Shown: positions 8,754-17,011 of the stretch, in pieces
How positions within the stretch are numbered: the stretch's first letter is position 1
How the letters are laid out: every line of letters begins with the position of its first letter
Assembly (NCBI GenBank): GCA_017792465.1
Contig: CP051234.1
Span: 498,606-562,605 of the forward strand
Length of the DNA: 64,000 nt
Source: Filomicrobium sp.
Lineage (GTDB): Bacteria; Pseudomonadota; Alphaproteobacteria; Rhizobiales; Hyphomicrobiaceae
Direction of reading: 5' to 3'
The notes under the pieces: model-generated
What the model saw: only the letters and a program-made list of their open reading frames with translations
Databases searched by the model: none
Told to the model about the DNA's origin: nothing
Made by a program: the position numbers and the translations under genes

Positions 8754-9977
8754 TCAGCGCTGTGCGGCTTCCTTGAAGACGGCGTAGAACTCCTGAGCCC
8801 CGGAATTCTTGACGTTCTCGTCCATACGTTTTGACAGCTTTCTGAGAAGGTCTTTGGATGTGCCGTCGCGCACGATGGTGTTGCGCTCATAGCCGCGGCG
8901 GGAAAAGAAATTCACGGTCGGCATTCTCAGACCGACGGACGTCATCATTTCCAATCCCGTTCCAGGACCGGCGAGGTTCATGAGCTCAAGCTCGGTCGGA
9001 CCGATGTCGGGGCGACCGGCGCGCCTGGCGATATCGTGAATGCCTTTGAGTTTGATGACCTGCAGCCAAGGACCGATGTCCCCGTCGATGTTGATGGGGT
9101 GGATGCCCATCCCCGGTCCGGTTTTGGCAAAGGACTGATGCGCCGACCAGCGGTGCGGCACGCGCTTGACGCGGGCGATCATGCGTTTGAGTGCGGTGAT
9201 CTTTGTTTTTAGCCGGCTGCTGCGGGTTTTCGAGATCGATGGTTCGGCGGCCAGCTCTTCAAGTCGTTTGAGGAATTTGCGTCCGTGCTTTTGCAGTTCA
9301 TTGACGGAGTTTGCGGCCAGCAGCTGGGCATACCCCAACGCCGATGAAATGGGTCTACCTGTGCGGCGGATGGGATGAATTCCCGCCTGCATATCGGCGG
9401 TGCCGAGGCCGCTTGTTTCTAAGGCATAGACGCGAACGACCTGATCTGAGTTCATGCCCAGGCGCAAGGCTTCGGTGGCATAGCGTTTTTTGAACTCACG
9501 CTCGGAAATGCGCTCAGGAATGAACCCGTAATGCTTCTTGGCGGCCTTCATATAATCGTCGAGACCGGGGATGGTGTAGCGCTTGGTTTTCTTTTTTGTC
9601 TTTGGCTTGTCGGCGTTTAGGTAGGCATTCCAAGCTTTAGCAAGTGATTTCGGCAAGTATGGTCCGTCGTACTTGGGGGGATAGCCGTCGACGTAGTCTT
9701 TCTGGGTTATCACCTTGCCCTTTTTTCTCTTGGAGCGGCGTGTTCTGCGCTTCGATTCCACCTTGGCCCAGAAGGCATCGGCATCGGCTTCGTAGAAGGT
9801 ACGGGCTTTGAGATAGTCCTGGAAGGTCTGCTTGTCTTTGGCCGACAGGGTTTCCATGAAGCCGTTGGCGTCGCGGCGGGCTTCGGCGGAAATGGCGCTG
9901 AAGAGCAACGCGACAAGCGCGACGGCCAGAAGGAGGGATTGAGTTCGGAAAAGTGCGTTTGTATTTGGGATTATCAT
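8754..9977 (-). CDS. Secreted basic protein, possibly lysozyme-like
   Basis: 407 residues from ATG 9977, chosen because it directly precedes a signal peptide (LLLAVALVALLFSAISAEA, about 15-33). The mature protein is very basic, with Lys/Arg clusters around 60-75 and 115-125. The region with YALETSGLGTADMQAG followed by SALGYAQLLAANSV resembles the catalytic-Glu and Gly-Tyr/Gln blocks of lytic transglycosylases, so a peptidoglycan-acting enzyme is a reasonable guess but not established. Convergent with the DUF2147 gene and divergent from the Nudix gene. Confidence 0.6.
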   Translation of the reverse strand: MIIPNTNALFRTQSLLLAVALVALLFSAISAEARRDANGFMETLSAKDKQTFQDYLKARTFYEADADAFWAKVESKRRTRRSKRKKGKVITQKDYVDGYPPKYDGPYLPKSLAKAWNAYLNADKPKTKKKTKRYTIPGLDDYMKAAKKHYGFIPERISEREFKKRYATEALRLGMNSDQVVRVYALETSGLGTADMQAGIHPIRRTGRPISSALGYAQLLAANSVNELQKHGRKFLKRLEELAAEPSISKTRSSRLKTKITALKRMIARVKRVPHRWSAHQSFAKTGPGMGIHPINIDGDIGPWLQVIKLKGIHDIARRAGRPDIGPTELELMNLAGPGTGLEMMTSVGLRMPTVNFFSRRGYERNTIVRDGTSKDLLRKLSKRMDENVKNSGAQEFYAVFKEAAQR

Positions 9978-10221
9978 GCCGCCGGTCAGTCTTTCGTAAG
10001 TTGCTGCGTATGGCAAACGTCATACCTTGAACTTGTGACTTTGCGTCTGCGCCTTAATCTCAGATTGCGCACAAAGCCTCGAAGATGTGCGGAAATTTTG
10101 ACGATTACAGTTTGTTGGGCCACTTACTCTCGGTGCAAGTCCGCATGCCATGGTATTTGGGTCGCGCAGGCTATATCTAGCCTTTACTTGATATGGCAGA
10201 GAAGTATTGAGGTCCAAGCCC

Positions 10222-10869
10222 TTGGGAGCAGAGCCAACAAACGATTGGGCGCAGAACGAAGAGCAACTGCGGGGTCTGGCACGCGAAAAGCTTCATGCGC
10301 AGCCGCCGGTCCTTGAGAGCACGGGGGCGAGCGACTTCGATCTCAATCCTGGCAGTGAAACTGCTGATCCGGCTGTCCGGCGGCGCAAAGCTGCGGTTTT
10401 GATCCCGGTTGTTCTTGGCGAAACGCTTTCCGTCATTCTGACGATGCGCACCTCGCACCTGTCTTCGCATGCGGGACAAATCGCGTTTCCAGGCGGCAAG
10501 CTCGATCAGGGCGAAGGGGTTCTTGATACGGCACTGCGGGAAGCCGAGGAAGAGATTGGGCTATCGCGCTCATTCGTCGAGCCGATCGGCTATTTGGATT
10601 GGTACCGGACGCGGTCGGGTTTTCTCGTCAGCCCCGTTGTGGCGTTTATCCGGCCAGGCTTTGAGATCCGGGGCAATCCGGCGGAGGTGGACGACGTGTT
10701 CGAAGTGCCGCTGTCGTTCTTGATGGACGGGGCAAACCATGCCACTCACCAGCGTCAGGTGCGCGGCGAAGTCAGGTCGTTTTATGCCATGCCATATGGC
10801 GAGCGTTATATCTGGGGTGCGACGGCGGGTATGATCAAAAATTTCTACGATAAGCTGAGACCCGAATGA
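10222..10869 (+). CDS. Nudix hydrolase, CoA-pyrophosphatase type
   Basis: Expected to hydrolyse a nucleoside-diphosphate-linked compound such as CoA. The Nudix box runs from GGKLDQGEG through REAEEEIGL, about residues 91-114. It is preceded by RTSHLSSHAGQIAFPGGK, which matches the block specific to the NudL/YeaB CoA-diphosphatase group. There is no ATG: I choose the TTG at 10222 (215 residues), with GAGG eight bases upstream. A TTG at 10207 is also in frame. Its stop overlaps the next start (ATGA), so it is translationally coupled to the DUF6111 gene and then to the CCA enzyme. Confidence 0.87.
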   Translation: MGAEPTNDWAQNEEQLRGLAREKLHAQPPVLESTGASDFDLNPGSETADPAVRRRKAAVLIPVVLGETLSVILTMRTSHLSSHAGQIAFPGGKLDQGEGVLDTALREAEEEIGLSRSFVEPIGYLDWYRTRSGFLVSPVVAFIRPGFEIRGNPAEVDDVFEVPLSFLMDGANHATHQRQVRGEVRSFYAMPYGERYIWGATAGMIKNFYDKLRPE

Positions 10870-11165
10870 TCCGCATCGTATTGGAAAATCTGCTGCTGAT
10901 CCTGGCGCCGACGCTGGTTTATGTGGCTTATGTTTATCTGACGACGGATCCGCACGGAAAGCGCCAGGAAGCTCTTGATGAAACGCCCTTGCTATGGCTG
11001 TTCTTGATCGGTGTGATGCTCGCCATTGGCGTTCTTGCACTTTTCGGGACGACGGGGGGCGGAAAGCCCGGCGAAGCTTACCAGCCGCCTGTTTATCGCG
11101 ATGGCAAAATCGTTCCGGGCAAGATCAAACCTGGCTCTGCGTCTCCAGATGAACAAAAAGAGTGA
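10866..11165 (+). CDS. DUF6111-family small membrane protein
   Basis: 99 residues, function unknown. Two hydrophobic segments (about 4-26 and 42-62) are separated by a short charged loop with TTDPHGKRQEALDETP; the hydrophilic tail is rich in Gly, Lys and Pro. The start overlaps the Nudix stop by 4 bp, and the CCA-enzyme start lies inside its last codons, so all three are one operon. This small gene next to the CCA enzyme is a recurrent arrangement in Hyphomicrobiales. Confidence 0.75.
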   Translation: MIRIVLENLLLILAPTLVYVAYVYLTTDPHGKRQEALDETPLLWLFLIGVMLAIGVLALFGTTGGGKPGEAYQPPVYRDGKIVPGKIKPGSASPDEQKE

Positions 11166-12435
11166 CGAGATCCCCCGATCGGCTCCCAATGAGGCGTTGC
11201 CGCATGCGCTGAGGAACGCAGAGTGGCTAACAGCACCGTCGTGCCAGGCCGTGTTCGAGGCCTTGGAAGCAGGTGGCTATCCGGGCCGGGCTGTCGGTGG
11301 CTCTGTGCGCAATGCGCTCTTGGGGGTTCCGGTCGCCGATGTCGACATCGCAACGCCCGCGCGCCCTGAAATTGTTGCGAAACTTGCCAAAGAAGCCGGA
11401 CTTGGCGTTCATGAAACGGGTATCGATCATGGGACGCTGACGGTTGTCTCGGCGCATGTGCCTTACGAAGTGACGACGCTGAGGCGTGATGTTTCGACGG
11501 ACGGTCGTCGGGCGACGGTCGCCTTCACCGAAGATTGGGCCGAAGACGCTGCGCGGCGCGATTTCACGATCAACGCGCTTTATTGCGACCGTCACGGCAT
11601 GTTGTATGACCCTTTGGGTGGATTGCCGGACATTCCCAAGCGTAAGGTCCGGTTTATCGGTTCGGCTGATGAGCGCATTCGCGAGGATTTTTTGCGGATC
11701 TTGCGCTTTTTCCGTTTCTTCGCGGTGTTCGGCGAAGGGGACATCGACCCTGTCGGTCTTGCAGCTTGTATCGACGAGAAGCAGGGCCTGACACAGCTCT
11801 CAGGCGAGCGCATCCATCAGGAACTCATCAAGCTGGTGGTGGCTCCCAGGGCGGTCGAAGCCCTGCATGTCATGAACGAGACTGGGATATTGAGATTGGC
11901 CCTGGCGCAAGAGGTCAATATTTCCGTGCTGGATAAACTGGTGGAGCTCGAAACCCGGCTCGATATTGAACCTGATTCAATGAGGCGGCTTGGGGCGCTC
12001 ATCCAGCCAGCAATCTCCAATTGTGAAGCGCTCGCCCGCAAGTTGCGGCTCTCCAATGCTGAAACCAAGAAGCTAAAAAACGCCAACCGCGGAAATGCGC
12101 GGTCTTACTTCGATCTAATGCGCGCGAAAGAAGCCTTATTTCTCCGTGGTCGTGAAGCTTTTCGCGATGACAGCCTCATTTGCTGGGCCCGTTCACAAGA
12201 GTGTGTTGATGATCAGAAATGGCTGGATGTGCTGCGCCTGGGTCATGAATGGCCTGTTCCCAATATGCCGGTTAAAGGCGCGGATATTGTCAAGCTCGGC
12301 GTCCCCCCTGGCCCTGAAATCGGCGCGGTTTTAGAGGAATTCACCGCTTGGTGGATCGCAAATGATTTTGTGATGGCCGATGAAAAGATACGGGCCAAAC
12401 TTACCGAGCTTGTTGCAAAGGCGCTTCGAGACTAG
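11149..12435 (+). CDS. cca: CCA tRNA nucleotidyltransferase
   Basis: Adds or repairs the 3'-CCA end of tRNAs. 428 residues from ATG 11149, overlapping the previous gene by 17 bp; the longer frame lacks family similarity. Class II nucleotidyltransferase fold: GGSVRNALLG, the metal-binding DVDIATPA, RRDVSTDGRRA and RRDFTINALYCD, then the helical tRNA-binding region with REDFLRILRFFRFFAVFG and LSGERIHQELIKLV. The one tRNA gene in the window already encodes its CCA, so here the role may be repair. Confidence 0.93.
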   Translation: MNKKSDEIPRSAPNEALPHALRNAEWLTAPSCQAVFEALEAGGYPGRAVGGSVRNALLGVPVADVDIATPARPEIVAKLAKEAGLGVHETGIDHGTLTVVSAHVPYEVTTLRRDVSTDGRRATVAFTEDWAEDAARRDFTINALYCDRHGMLYDPLGGLPDIPKRKVRFIGSADERIREDFLRILRFFRFFAVFGEGDIDPVGLAACIDEKQGLTQLSGERIHQELIKLVVAPRAVEALHVMNETGILRLALAQEVNISVLDKLVELETRLDIEPDSMRRLGALIQPAISNCEALARKLRLSNAETKKLKNANRGNARSYFDLMRAKEALFLRGREAFRDDSLICWARSQECVDDQKWLDVLRLGHEWPVPNMPVKGADIVKLGVPPGPEIGAVLEEFTAWWIANDFVMADEKIRAKLTELVAKALRD

Positions 12436-12510
12436 AAAGCGACCAAATACCGCACGTTTGCTGGTTGCTAAAACGGCTCTATTCCCGGGTTGATATTGAT
12501 CTTAGCGCAT

Positions 12511-12542
12511 AAAAAACGCCAGCCGCGGCACGGCTGGCGTTT
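12511..12542 (-). terminator. Strong intrinsic terminator of the H-NS-like gene
   Basis: Perfect 12-bp stem AAACGCCAGCCG (12514-12525) / CGGCTGGCGTTT (12531-12542) with a 5-base loop. On the minus strand it is followed by six Ts. It lies between two convergent genes and may also end the cca transcript. Confidence 0.85.
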
Positions 12543-12627
12543 GGTCTATTTGTCTGAATATCAGGTCCAGGATGGTCGTTTGCAAGGAAGAGAAAAACAG
12601 ACTTCGAATGTCGGACGTGATGATCGC

Positions 12628-12954
12628 TTAAATCGCGAAGTCTTCGATATCAGCGCCTTTTTTCAGTTTCTCAACGAGCCAGTTTGGCTTGCGGCCACGA
12701 CCGGTCCAAGTTTCAGCGCGGTTGTCGGGATTGGCATATTTTGCCGCAGAAACCGTTGATTTTCCGCGTCCGCGGCCTTTGCTGCCGACCAGATCAGACA
12801 TCGTGAAACCGGCTTCCTGAGCCATTTCTTCCATTTTGGAAAGAACTTCATGGCGTTCGCGGGCACGTGCGTTTGCAATTTCTTGCTCAAGGTCGTCCTG
12901 CAGTGCAAGAAGGTCTTTGAGAGACATCTTTGTCAGATTGATTTTAGCGGCCAT
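12628..12954 (-). CDS. H-NS family nucleoid-associated protein
   Basis: Small DNA-binding protein expected to bridge or silence AT-rich DNA. 108 residues from ATG 12954; an in-frame ATG at 12981 overlaps the purine-rich AGGAAAGGAAG that I take as the ribosome site. The N-terminal half (about 10-55) is helical and charged, suited to oligomerisation. The C-terminal motif YANPDNRAETWTGRGRKPNW (73-92) is the conserved H-NS DNA-binding loop, with the core TWTGRGRKP intact. Similar in layout to HvrA-type regulators of alphaproteobacteria. Single gene with its own terminator. Confidence 0.88.
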   Translation of the reverse strand: MAAKINLTKMSLKDLLALQDDLEQEIANARARERHEVLSKMEEMAQEAGFTMSDLVGSKGRGRGKSTVSAAKYANPDNRAETWTGRGRKPNWLVEKLKKGADIEDFAI

Positions 12955-13803
12955 CCTGGCTGTTCTTCCTTTCCTAGTCATCGATTATTCTCTAGGCCTG
13001 AGTTTGTCATTAGGGCGAGAGGGTGATATCGCGCATTAAGCTATCTCGAGGTGAAGCAAACGCTAACGACATAAAAAAATCAATACGTCAATTGAGAAAA
13101 CATTCAAAGATGTTGATTGAGCTTGGTTTACAACAACCGGGCGCCGGTCATTCAAAGGCGAATTGTTTTGTTGCTTTTTCGGCCTGCTTTTATGCTGCTC
13201 CGCATGAGGAATGTTCCAATGTGACAGTTTGAAACAGCCGCAATATTGCGTTTTGGGACGCGCTATTGTGTTCACTATTGCGGTGTCAATGTTTCACTCC
13301 ACCCCCACGAATTGCCAATCTCAGAGCCGAAACTGCGTCGGTTTGGGGCCTGTCATGCCCGGCGATTTGGGCTCTGCATGGGTTCAGGGTTTCGTTCATC
13401 CTGCGTTCAACTGCGTTCATCAAGTATGCGTCATCCCTGGTGTGTCTAACCCCGGCGTGATCCGATTGGCGCGGTGTCCAGGGCACCGCGCCTTTTTATT
13501 GCAGCTTCGCTGGCTGTTTTTTTGTTTTTCTTGAAAGTTCTTATTGCGGGGAGGGCTTGGTGCGGTGGGGGGACTTGGCCGGCCGACGAGTGCTCCTGCT
13601 TTAAAATTCATGATCCGGAATATTTCTCGTCCCGGTGCTACAGGATTTCCCGTCTATCCAATCCGGTGCTAAGAAACATTTCAGGCGGTCGAGCGTTGAC
13701 GCCATAATATGTTGTGGCGCAATTGTCCGCAGTGCCATGCTCGTTCCATGTCGCACCGCGCCTATTCGGCCGAGACTCTAAATCCAATCAGAGGTCCTTA
13801 TCG
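12955..13803. other. Large gene-poor intergenic region
   Basis: About 850 bp between the divergent H-NS-like gene and sodB. The open frames here have unnatural composition and no family similarity. It contains a 12-bp palindrome CGCAATATTGCG (13239-13250) followed by four Ts, and a terminator-like hairpin at 13468-13497 with no gene upstream on that strand. No tRNA, tmRNA, SRP RNA or RNase P signature was recognised. Confidence 0.6.
13468..13497 (+). terminator. Orphan intrinsic terminator (possible sRNA 3' end)
   Basis: Perfect 9-bp stem GGCGCGGTG (13468-13476) / CACCGCGCC (13484-13492), 7-base loop, then TTTTT. No protein gene on the plus strand ends nearby, since cca stops 1 kb upstream and has its own hairpin. 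It may therefore end a short non-coding transcript beginning somewhere in 13200-13460. Confidence 0.6.
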
Positions 13804-14397
13804 ATGACATTCAAGCTTCCCGACCTGCCCTACGCCTACGATGCTTTGCAACCGTTCATGTCGGCTGAAACCCTGGAGTTTCATCACGACAAGCACCACA
13901 AGGCGTATGTCGACAAAGGCAACGAAATCGCCGGCGAAGGTTCGAAGTACGCTGGGATGTCGGTCGAAGACATTTGCAAAAAGGCGTTTACTGACGGCGA
14001 TCAAGCCGTCGTCAACCAGATCGGGCAGCACTTCAACCACATTCATTTCTGGCAGTGGATGAAGGCCGGCGGCGGTGGCTCGAAAGTGCCGGGCAAGCTG
14101 GAGCCATTGGTTTCGGCTTACGGTGGCTTCGATAAGCTGCGTTCGGACTTTATTGCGGCCGGGACTGGTCAGTTCGGGTCGGGATGGTGCTGGCTTGCCA
14201 TGAAGGATGGCAAGCTTGAGGTTATGAAAACGCCAAATGGCGAAAACCCGCTGATGCACGGCGCAACGCCAATTCTGGGCTGTGACGTCTGGGAACACAG
14301 CTATTACATCGACTACCGCAATGCCCGTCCGAAGTATCTGGAGGCATTCGTCGATAACCTGGTGAACTGGGAATACGTCGAGTCGCTGGTCGACTGA
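13804..14397 (+). CDS. sodB: Superoxide dismutase, iron type
   Basis: Cytoplasmic dismutation of superoxide to hydrogen peroxide and oxygen. 197 residues from ATG 13804, with AGAGG nine bases upstream. Metal ligands by family pattern: His27 (FHHDKHH), His79 (NHIHFW), Asp161 and His165 (DVWEHSYYIDYRN). Gln75, just before the second ligand, occupies the second-sphere position characteristic of Fe rather than Mn enzymes, so iron is the likely metal, though cambialism cannot be excluded. Single gene with its own terminator. Confidence 0.93.
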   Translation: MTFKLPDLPYAYDALQPFMSAETLEFHHDKHHKAYVDKGNEIAGEGSKYAGMSVEDICKKAFTDGDQAVVNQIGQHFNHIHFWQWMKAGGGGSKVPGKLEPLVSAYGGFDKLRSDFIAAGTGQFGSGWCWLAMKDGKLEVMKTPNGENPLMHGATPILGCDVWEHSYYIDYRNARPKYLEAFVDNLVNWEYVESLVD

Positions 14398-14460
14398 TCG
14401 GGTAGCGTTATAATTCCGACAGGCGACAGCCTTTGCGGTCTAAATACAAAATCAAATGAA

Positions 14461-14488
14461 GGCGTGGTCCGGTTGCCACGCCTTTTTT
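14461..14488 (+). terminator. Terminator of sodB
   Basis: Perfect 7-bp stem GGCGTGG (14461-14467) / CCACGCC (14476-14482), 8-base loop, followed by six Ts. It lies 64 bp after the sodB stop. Confidence 0.85.
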
Positions 14489-14505
14489 GCGGTCTATCGC
14501 AACGT

Positions 14506-14640
14506 TTAGCGGGAGCCAGGCTCCTGGCTTTCAGTCTTTTTCCCGGATTCGAAATAACCCGAGTACTCGATCGGTCCCACTGGTGAAAACGCCAGGGCCG
14601 CGAGCATCGCTGCTGCGATGAGAGAAAATGGGGTTTCCAT
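14506..14640 (-). CDS. Candidate 44-residue exported or membrane mini-protein
   Basis: Short frame supported by a textbook ribosome site: GGAG eight bases before the ATG at 14640. The peptide starts METPFSLIAAAMLAALAF, a short polar start followed by a hydrophobic run with small residues, like a signal peptide or single membrane segment. The tail is charged and polar, ending in Ser-Arg. No family recognised. It sits convergent to sodB and divergent from the patatin gene. A longer frame with a start at 14742 is less plausible. Confidence 0.45.
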   Translation of the reverse strand: METPFSLIAAAMLAALAFSPVGPIEYSGYFESGKKTESQEPGSR

Positions 14641-14891
14641 AGCAATTACTCCAAACACGCCATCGGCGCAGAAAGTATTATCGCGGCGAACGTGAATGCT
14701 GCCTGAAAGCTGACATGATCGCGGTGATTCCACCAGTTGCATTTGCTTATCAGGCTGTGGTCAACTTGAAAGCGGCGCTGTGGGCAGCGGCGTTGTGTTT
14801 GTGGCATGTCAATAATTTCATGCTATTAGGCGTCTTCGAGGGAATTCCTAAGGTTTGTTTGAACATTGTTGAGACCAACAAGGTTCGGTTC

Positions 14892-16115
14892 ATGAGTTTT
14901 GCGGTCCAAGTGCGCGCTGGCGCACCATTTAAAGGTCTTGCTGCGGTCTTGCTGACCGTTTGGCTTGCCGGTTGCGCTGTTGTTCCGCGCGACGGGATCG
15001 CTGACCCACATCTGGCGCAAATGGCGCATGTGTCTGCCGGTCCCGGAATTCGGTTCTGGGGCGACGAAATTCCTCATGACATCCATGCCGAAGTTCGCCG
15101 GCGATTGCCGCATATGCCAAGACTTGCGCAGGGCCTGAATCTGCATGAAGGCCGGCCGCGCGTGCAGATCCTCGGTCTGTCCGGCGGCGGTGGCGATGGG
15201 GCGTTCGGCGCCGGATTGCTGGCGGGCTGGACGGCGAGCGGCAATCGACCGGAATTTGAAGTCGTCACGGGTGTGAGTGCTGGCGCAATTATCGCCCCGT
15301 TTGCTTTTCTGGGCCCCGACTATGACGACGAACTGCAGGAAATCTGGACCAAGTATCGGACGTCGCAAATCGTGACAGCGCAAATCCTTCCTGGGTTGCT
15401 GGGTGGGGCATCTTTGGCTGACTCGCGGCCGATGGAAGCGCTGATCGCGCGTTATGTCGACAAGGCTTTGTTGCGGGCGGTCGCGCGCGAATACAAGAAG
15501 GGCCGCATTCTACTCATTGGGACGACGAACCTCGATGCCCAGCGGCCTGTCGTTTGGAACATGGGTGAGATCGCGCGCAGTGGACATAAGCATTCGCTGG
15601 AATTGTTCCGCAAAGTCATTCTTGCCTCTGCAGCGATCCCGGGGCTATTTCCGCCTGTAGAAATCCCTGTCCAAGTCGGCAATCGCACGTTTACCGAAAT
15701 GCATGTCGATGGCGGCACCACGCGCGAGCTGTTCGTTTCTCCAGTCGATGCCCCGTTTCGCGCCTTTGATGTGCTCTATCCGGCTCCGCCCATTCGGCAG
15801 ATTTATATCGTCTCGAATATGAAGGTCGGTTCGGAGCAGAAGGTCGTTCAATCGCAGACGCTGCCCATTGCGACGCGTGCGATCTCGACCCTGATCAAGA
15901 GCCAAAGCCGCGGCGAGGTCTACCGCATCTATCGCATGGCGCAAGATGCTGATGCCGACTTCAATTACATTGCCGTTCCGGAAAACTTCGATGGCAAGGC
16001 GGACGAATTCTTCGATCCGCAGTATCAGCGCGCGCTCTATGATGTCGGGTTTCAGTTGGGGCGTGACGGTGACGGCTGGTTAAAGCACCCCTATCGTCGC
16101 CCGAAGGTTCGCTAG
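14892..16115 (+). CDS. Patatin-like phospholipase lipoprotein
   Basis: Probable membrane-anchored lipid acyl hydrolase. 407 residues from ATG 14892; the frame is open further up but without a signal sequence. Residues 12-28 form a lipoprotein signal with lipobox Leu-Ala-Gly-Cys28. Patatin elements: oxyanion loop SGGGGDGAFGAG (about 97-108), nucleophile elbow GVSAG (Ser129) and the Asp of VDGG in the second half, which together complete the Ser-Asp dyad. About 30 residues longer at the C-terminus than the core domain. Single gene; the next gene is convergent. Confidence 0.88.
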   Translation: MSFAVQVRAGAPFKGLAAVLLTVWLAGCAVVPRDGIADPHLAQMAHVSAGPGIRFWGDEIPHDIHAEVRRRLPHMPRLAQGLNLHEGRPRVQILGLSGGGGDGAFGAGLLAGWTASGNRPEFEVVTGVSAGAIIAPFAFLGPDYDDELQEIWTKYRTSQIVTAQILPGLLGGASLADSRPMEALIARYVDKALLRAVAREYKKGRILLIGTTNLDAQRPVVWNMGEIARSGHKHSLELFRKVILASAAIPGLFPPVEIPVQVGNRTFTEMHVDGGTTRELFVSPVDAPFRAFDVLYPAPPIRQIYIVSNMKVGSEQKVVQSQTLPIATRAISTLIKSQSRGEVYRIYRMAQDADADFNYIAVPENFDGKADEFFDPQYQRALYDVGFQLGRDGDGWLKHPYRRPKVR

Positions 16116-16213
16116 CCGCAATTTATTCAAGGTTCTTTGACGGGAAGGGTCAGGCGTTCATTCGCTCTTCTCTTGGGTGGGCGTGAGACTCGCTTGAAAT
16201 CCTTCGCGCGCGA

Positions 16214-16483
16214 TCAGGTCGGGATGCCGGTATCGATCTGCATGAAATCGAGATCAATCCAATTGTAGACGATGATGCTCCAGACCAGAACGAAGATCAG
16301 GCTGGCGACCGCGGTGTTAATGAGGATGATCTTGAGGAACGCAGGTTTTGCCGGAGCGCTGGCTGGCGAGCCCGGCACAACCTCACCGGCCTCGTCCTGG
16401 GTGCGCCCATTAAAAGGGAGCACGGCGAAGAGCGTCATCCACCAGATAATGAAATAGATGGCGATTGCGAAGGTCAAACTCAT
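16214..16483 (-). CDS. DUF1467-family membrane protein
   Basis: 89 residues, function unknown. Two membrane helices (about 4-24 and 50-73) flank a polar loop rich in Pro and Ala. The start FAIAIYFIIWWMTLFAVLPF is typical of the family. It is the last gene of the minus-strand run birA-rnj-mce-DUF1467, a conserved order in Hyphomicrobiales, where proS often follows; here it is followed by a convergent gene. Confidence 0.8.
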   Translation of the reverse strand: MSLTFAIAIYFIIWWMTLFAVLPFNGRTQDEAGEVVPGSPASAPAKPAFLKIILINTAVASLIFVLVWSIIVYNWIDLDFMQIDTGIPT

Positions 16484-16558
16484 TGCTGATCTGGTTGCCT
16501 GATTATCTGGTTGGCGCTCTTTTGAGCTGGTGTCGCTGTTGCGTCGTCTGGACGTGCT

Positions 16559-16963
16559 TTAGGCCTGTTCAAGCTCGGTGAGCGTGCCGCAGAAATCTTT
16601 CGGATGAAGGAACAAGACCGGCTTGCCGTGCGCGCCGATTTTCGGCTCTCCATCGCCGAGCACGCGCGCGCCAGCTGCTTTCAGCTTATCGCGGGCTTCG
16701 ATGATGTTATCGACTTCATAGCACACATGATGAATGCCGCCGCCGGGGTTCTTTTCAAGAAATTTGGCGATCGGAGAGTCTTCACCGAGCGGCTCAAGAA
16801 ACTCGATCTTGGTGTTGGGGAGCTCAACGAATACGACCGTGACGCCGTGGTCGGGTTCGGCCTGGGGTTCTGAAACCTTGGCACCGAGTGTGTCGCGATA
16901 GTTGGCGACCGCTGCGGCCAAGTCGGAGACAGCGATAGCAACGTGGTTCAAGCGTCCGATCAT
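16559..16963 (-). CDS. mce: Methylmalonyl-CoA epimerase
   Basis: Interconverts (R)- and (S)-methylmalonyl-CoA in propionyl-CoA and ethylmalonyl-CoA metabolism. 134 residues, the usual length, made of two vicinal-oxygen-chelate modules. Metal ligands are visible as His7 in LNHVAIAV, His in GGGIHHVCYEV and Glu in the C-terminal GTLTELEQ. Between rnj and the DUF1467 gene, in the same transcription direction. Confidence 0.92.
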   Translation of the reverse strand: MIGRLNHVAIAVSDLAAAVANYRDTLGAKVSEPQAEPDHGVTVVFVELPNTKIEFLEPLGEDSPIAKFLEKNPGGGIHHVCYEVDNIIEARDKLKAAGARVLGDGEPKIGAHGKPVLFLHPKDFCGTLTELEQA

Positions 16964-17011
16964 CTTTTTGCAGAGCCTTTCATTATCTAATCTGGTTCTG
17001 ATTGCTGCGCG

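Noticed and set aside
13211-13707. Several overlapping frames in the gene-free region upstream of sodB
   Set aside because: They overlap each other in different frames, run through a terminator hairpin and have non-protein-like composition.
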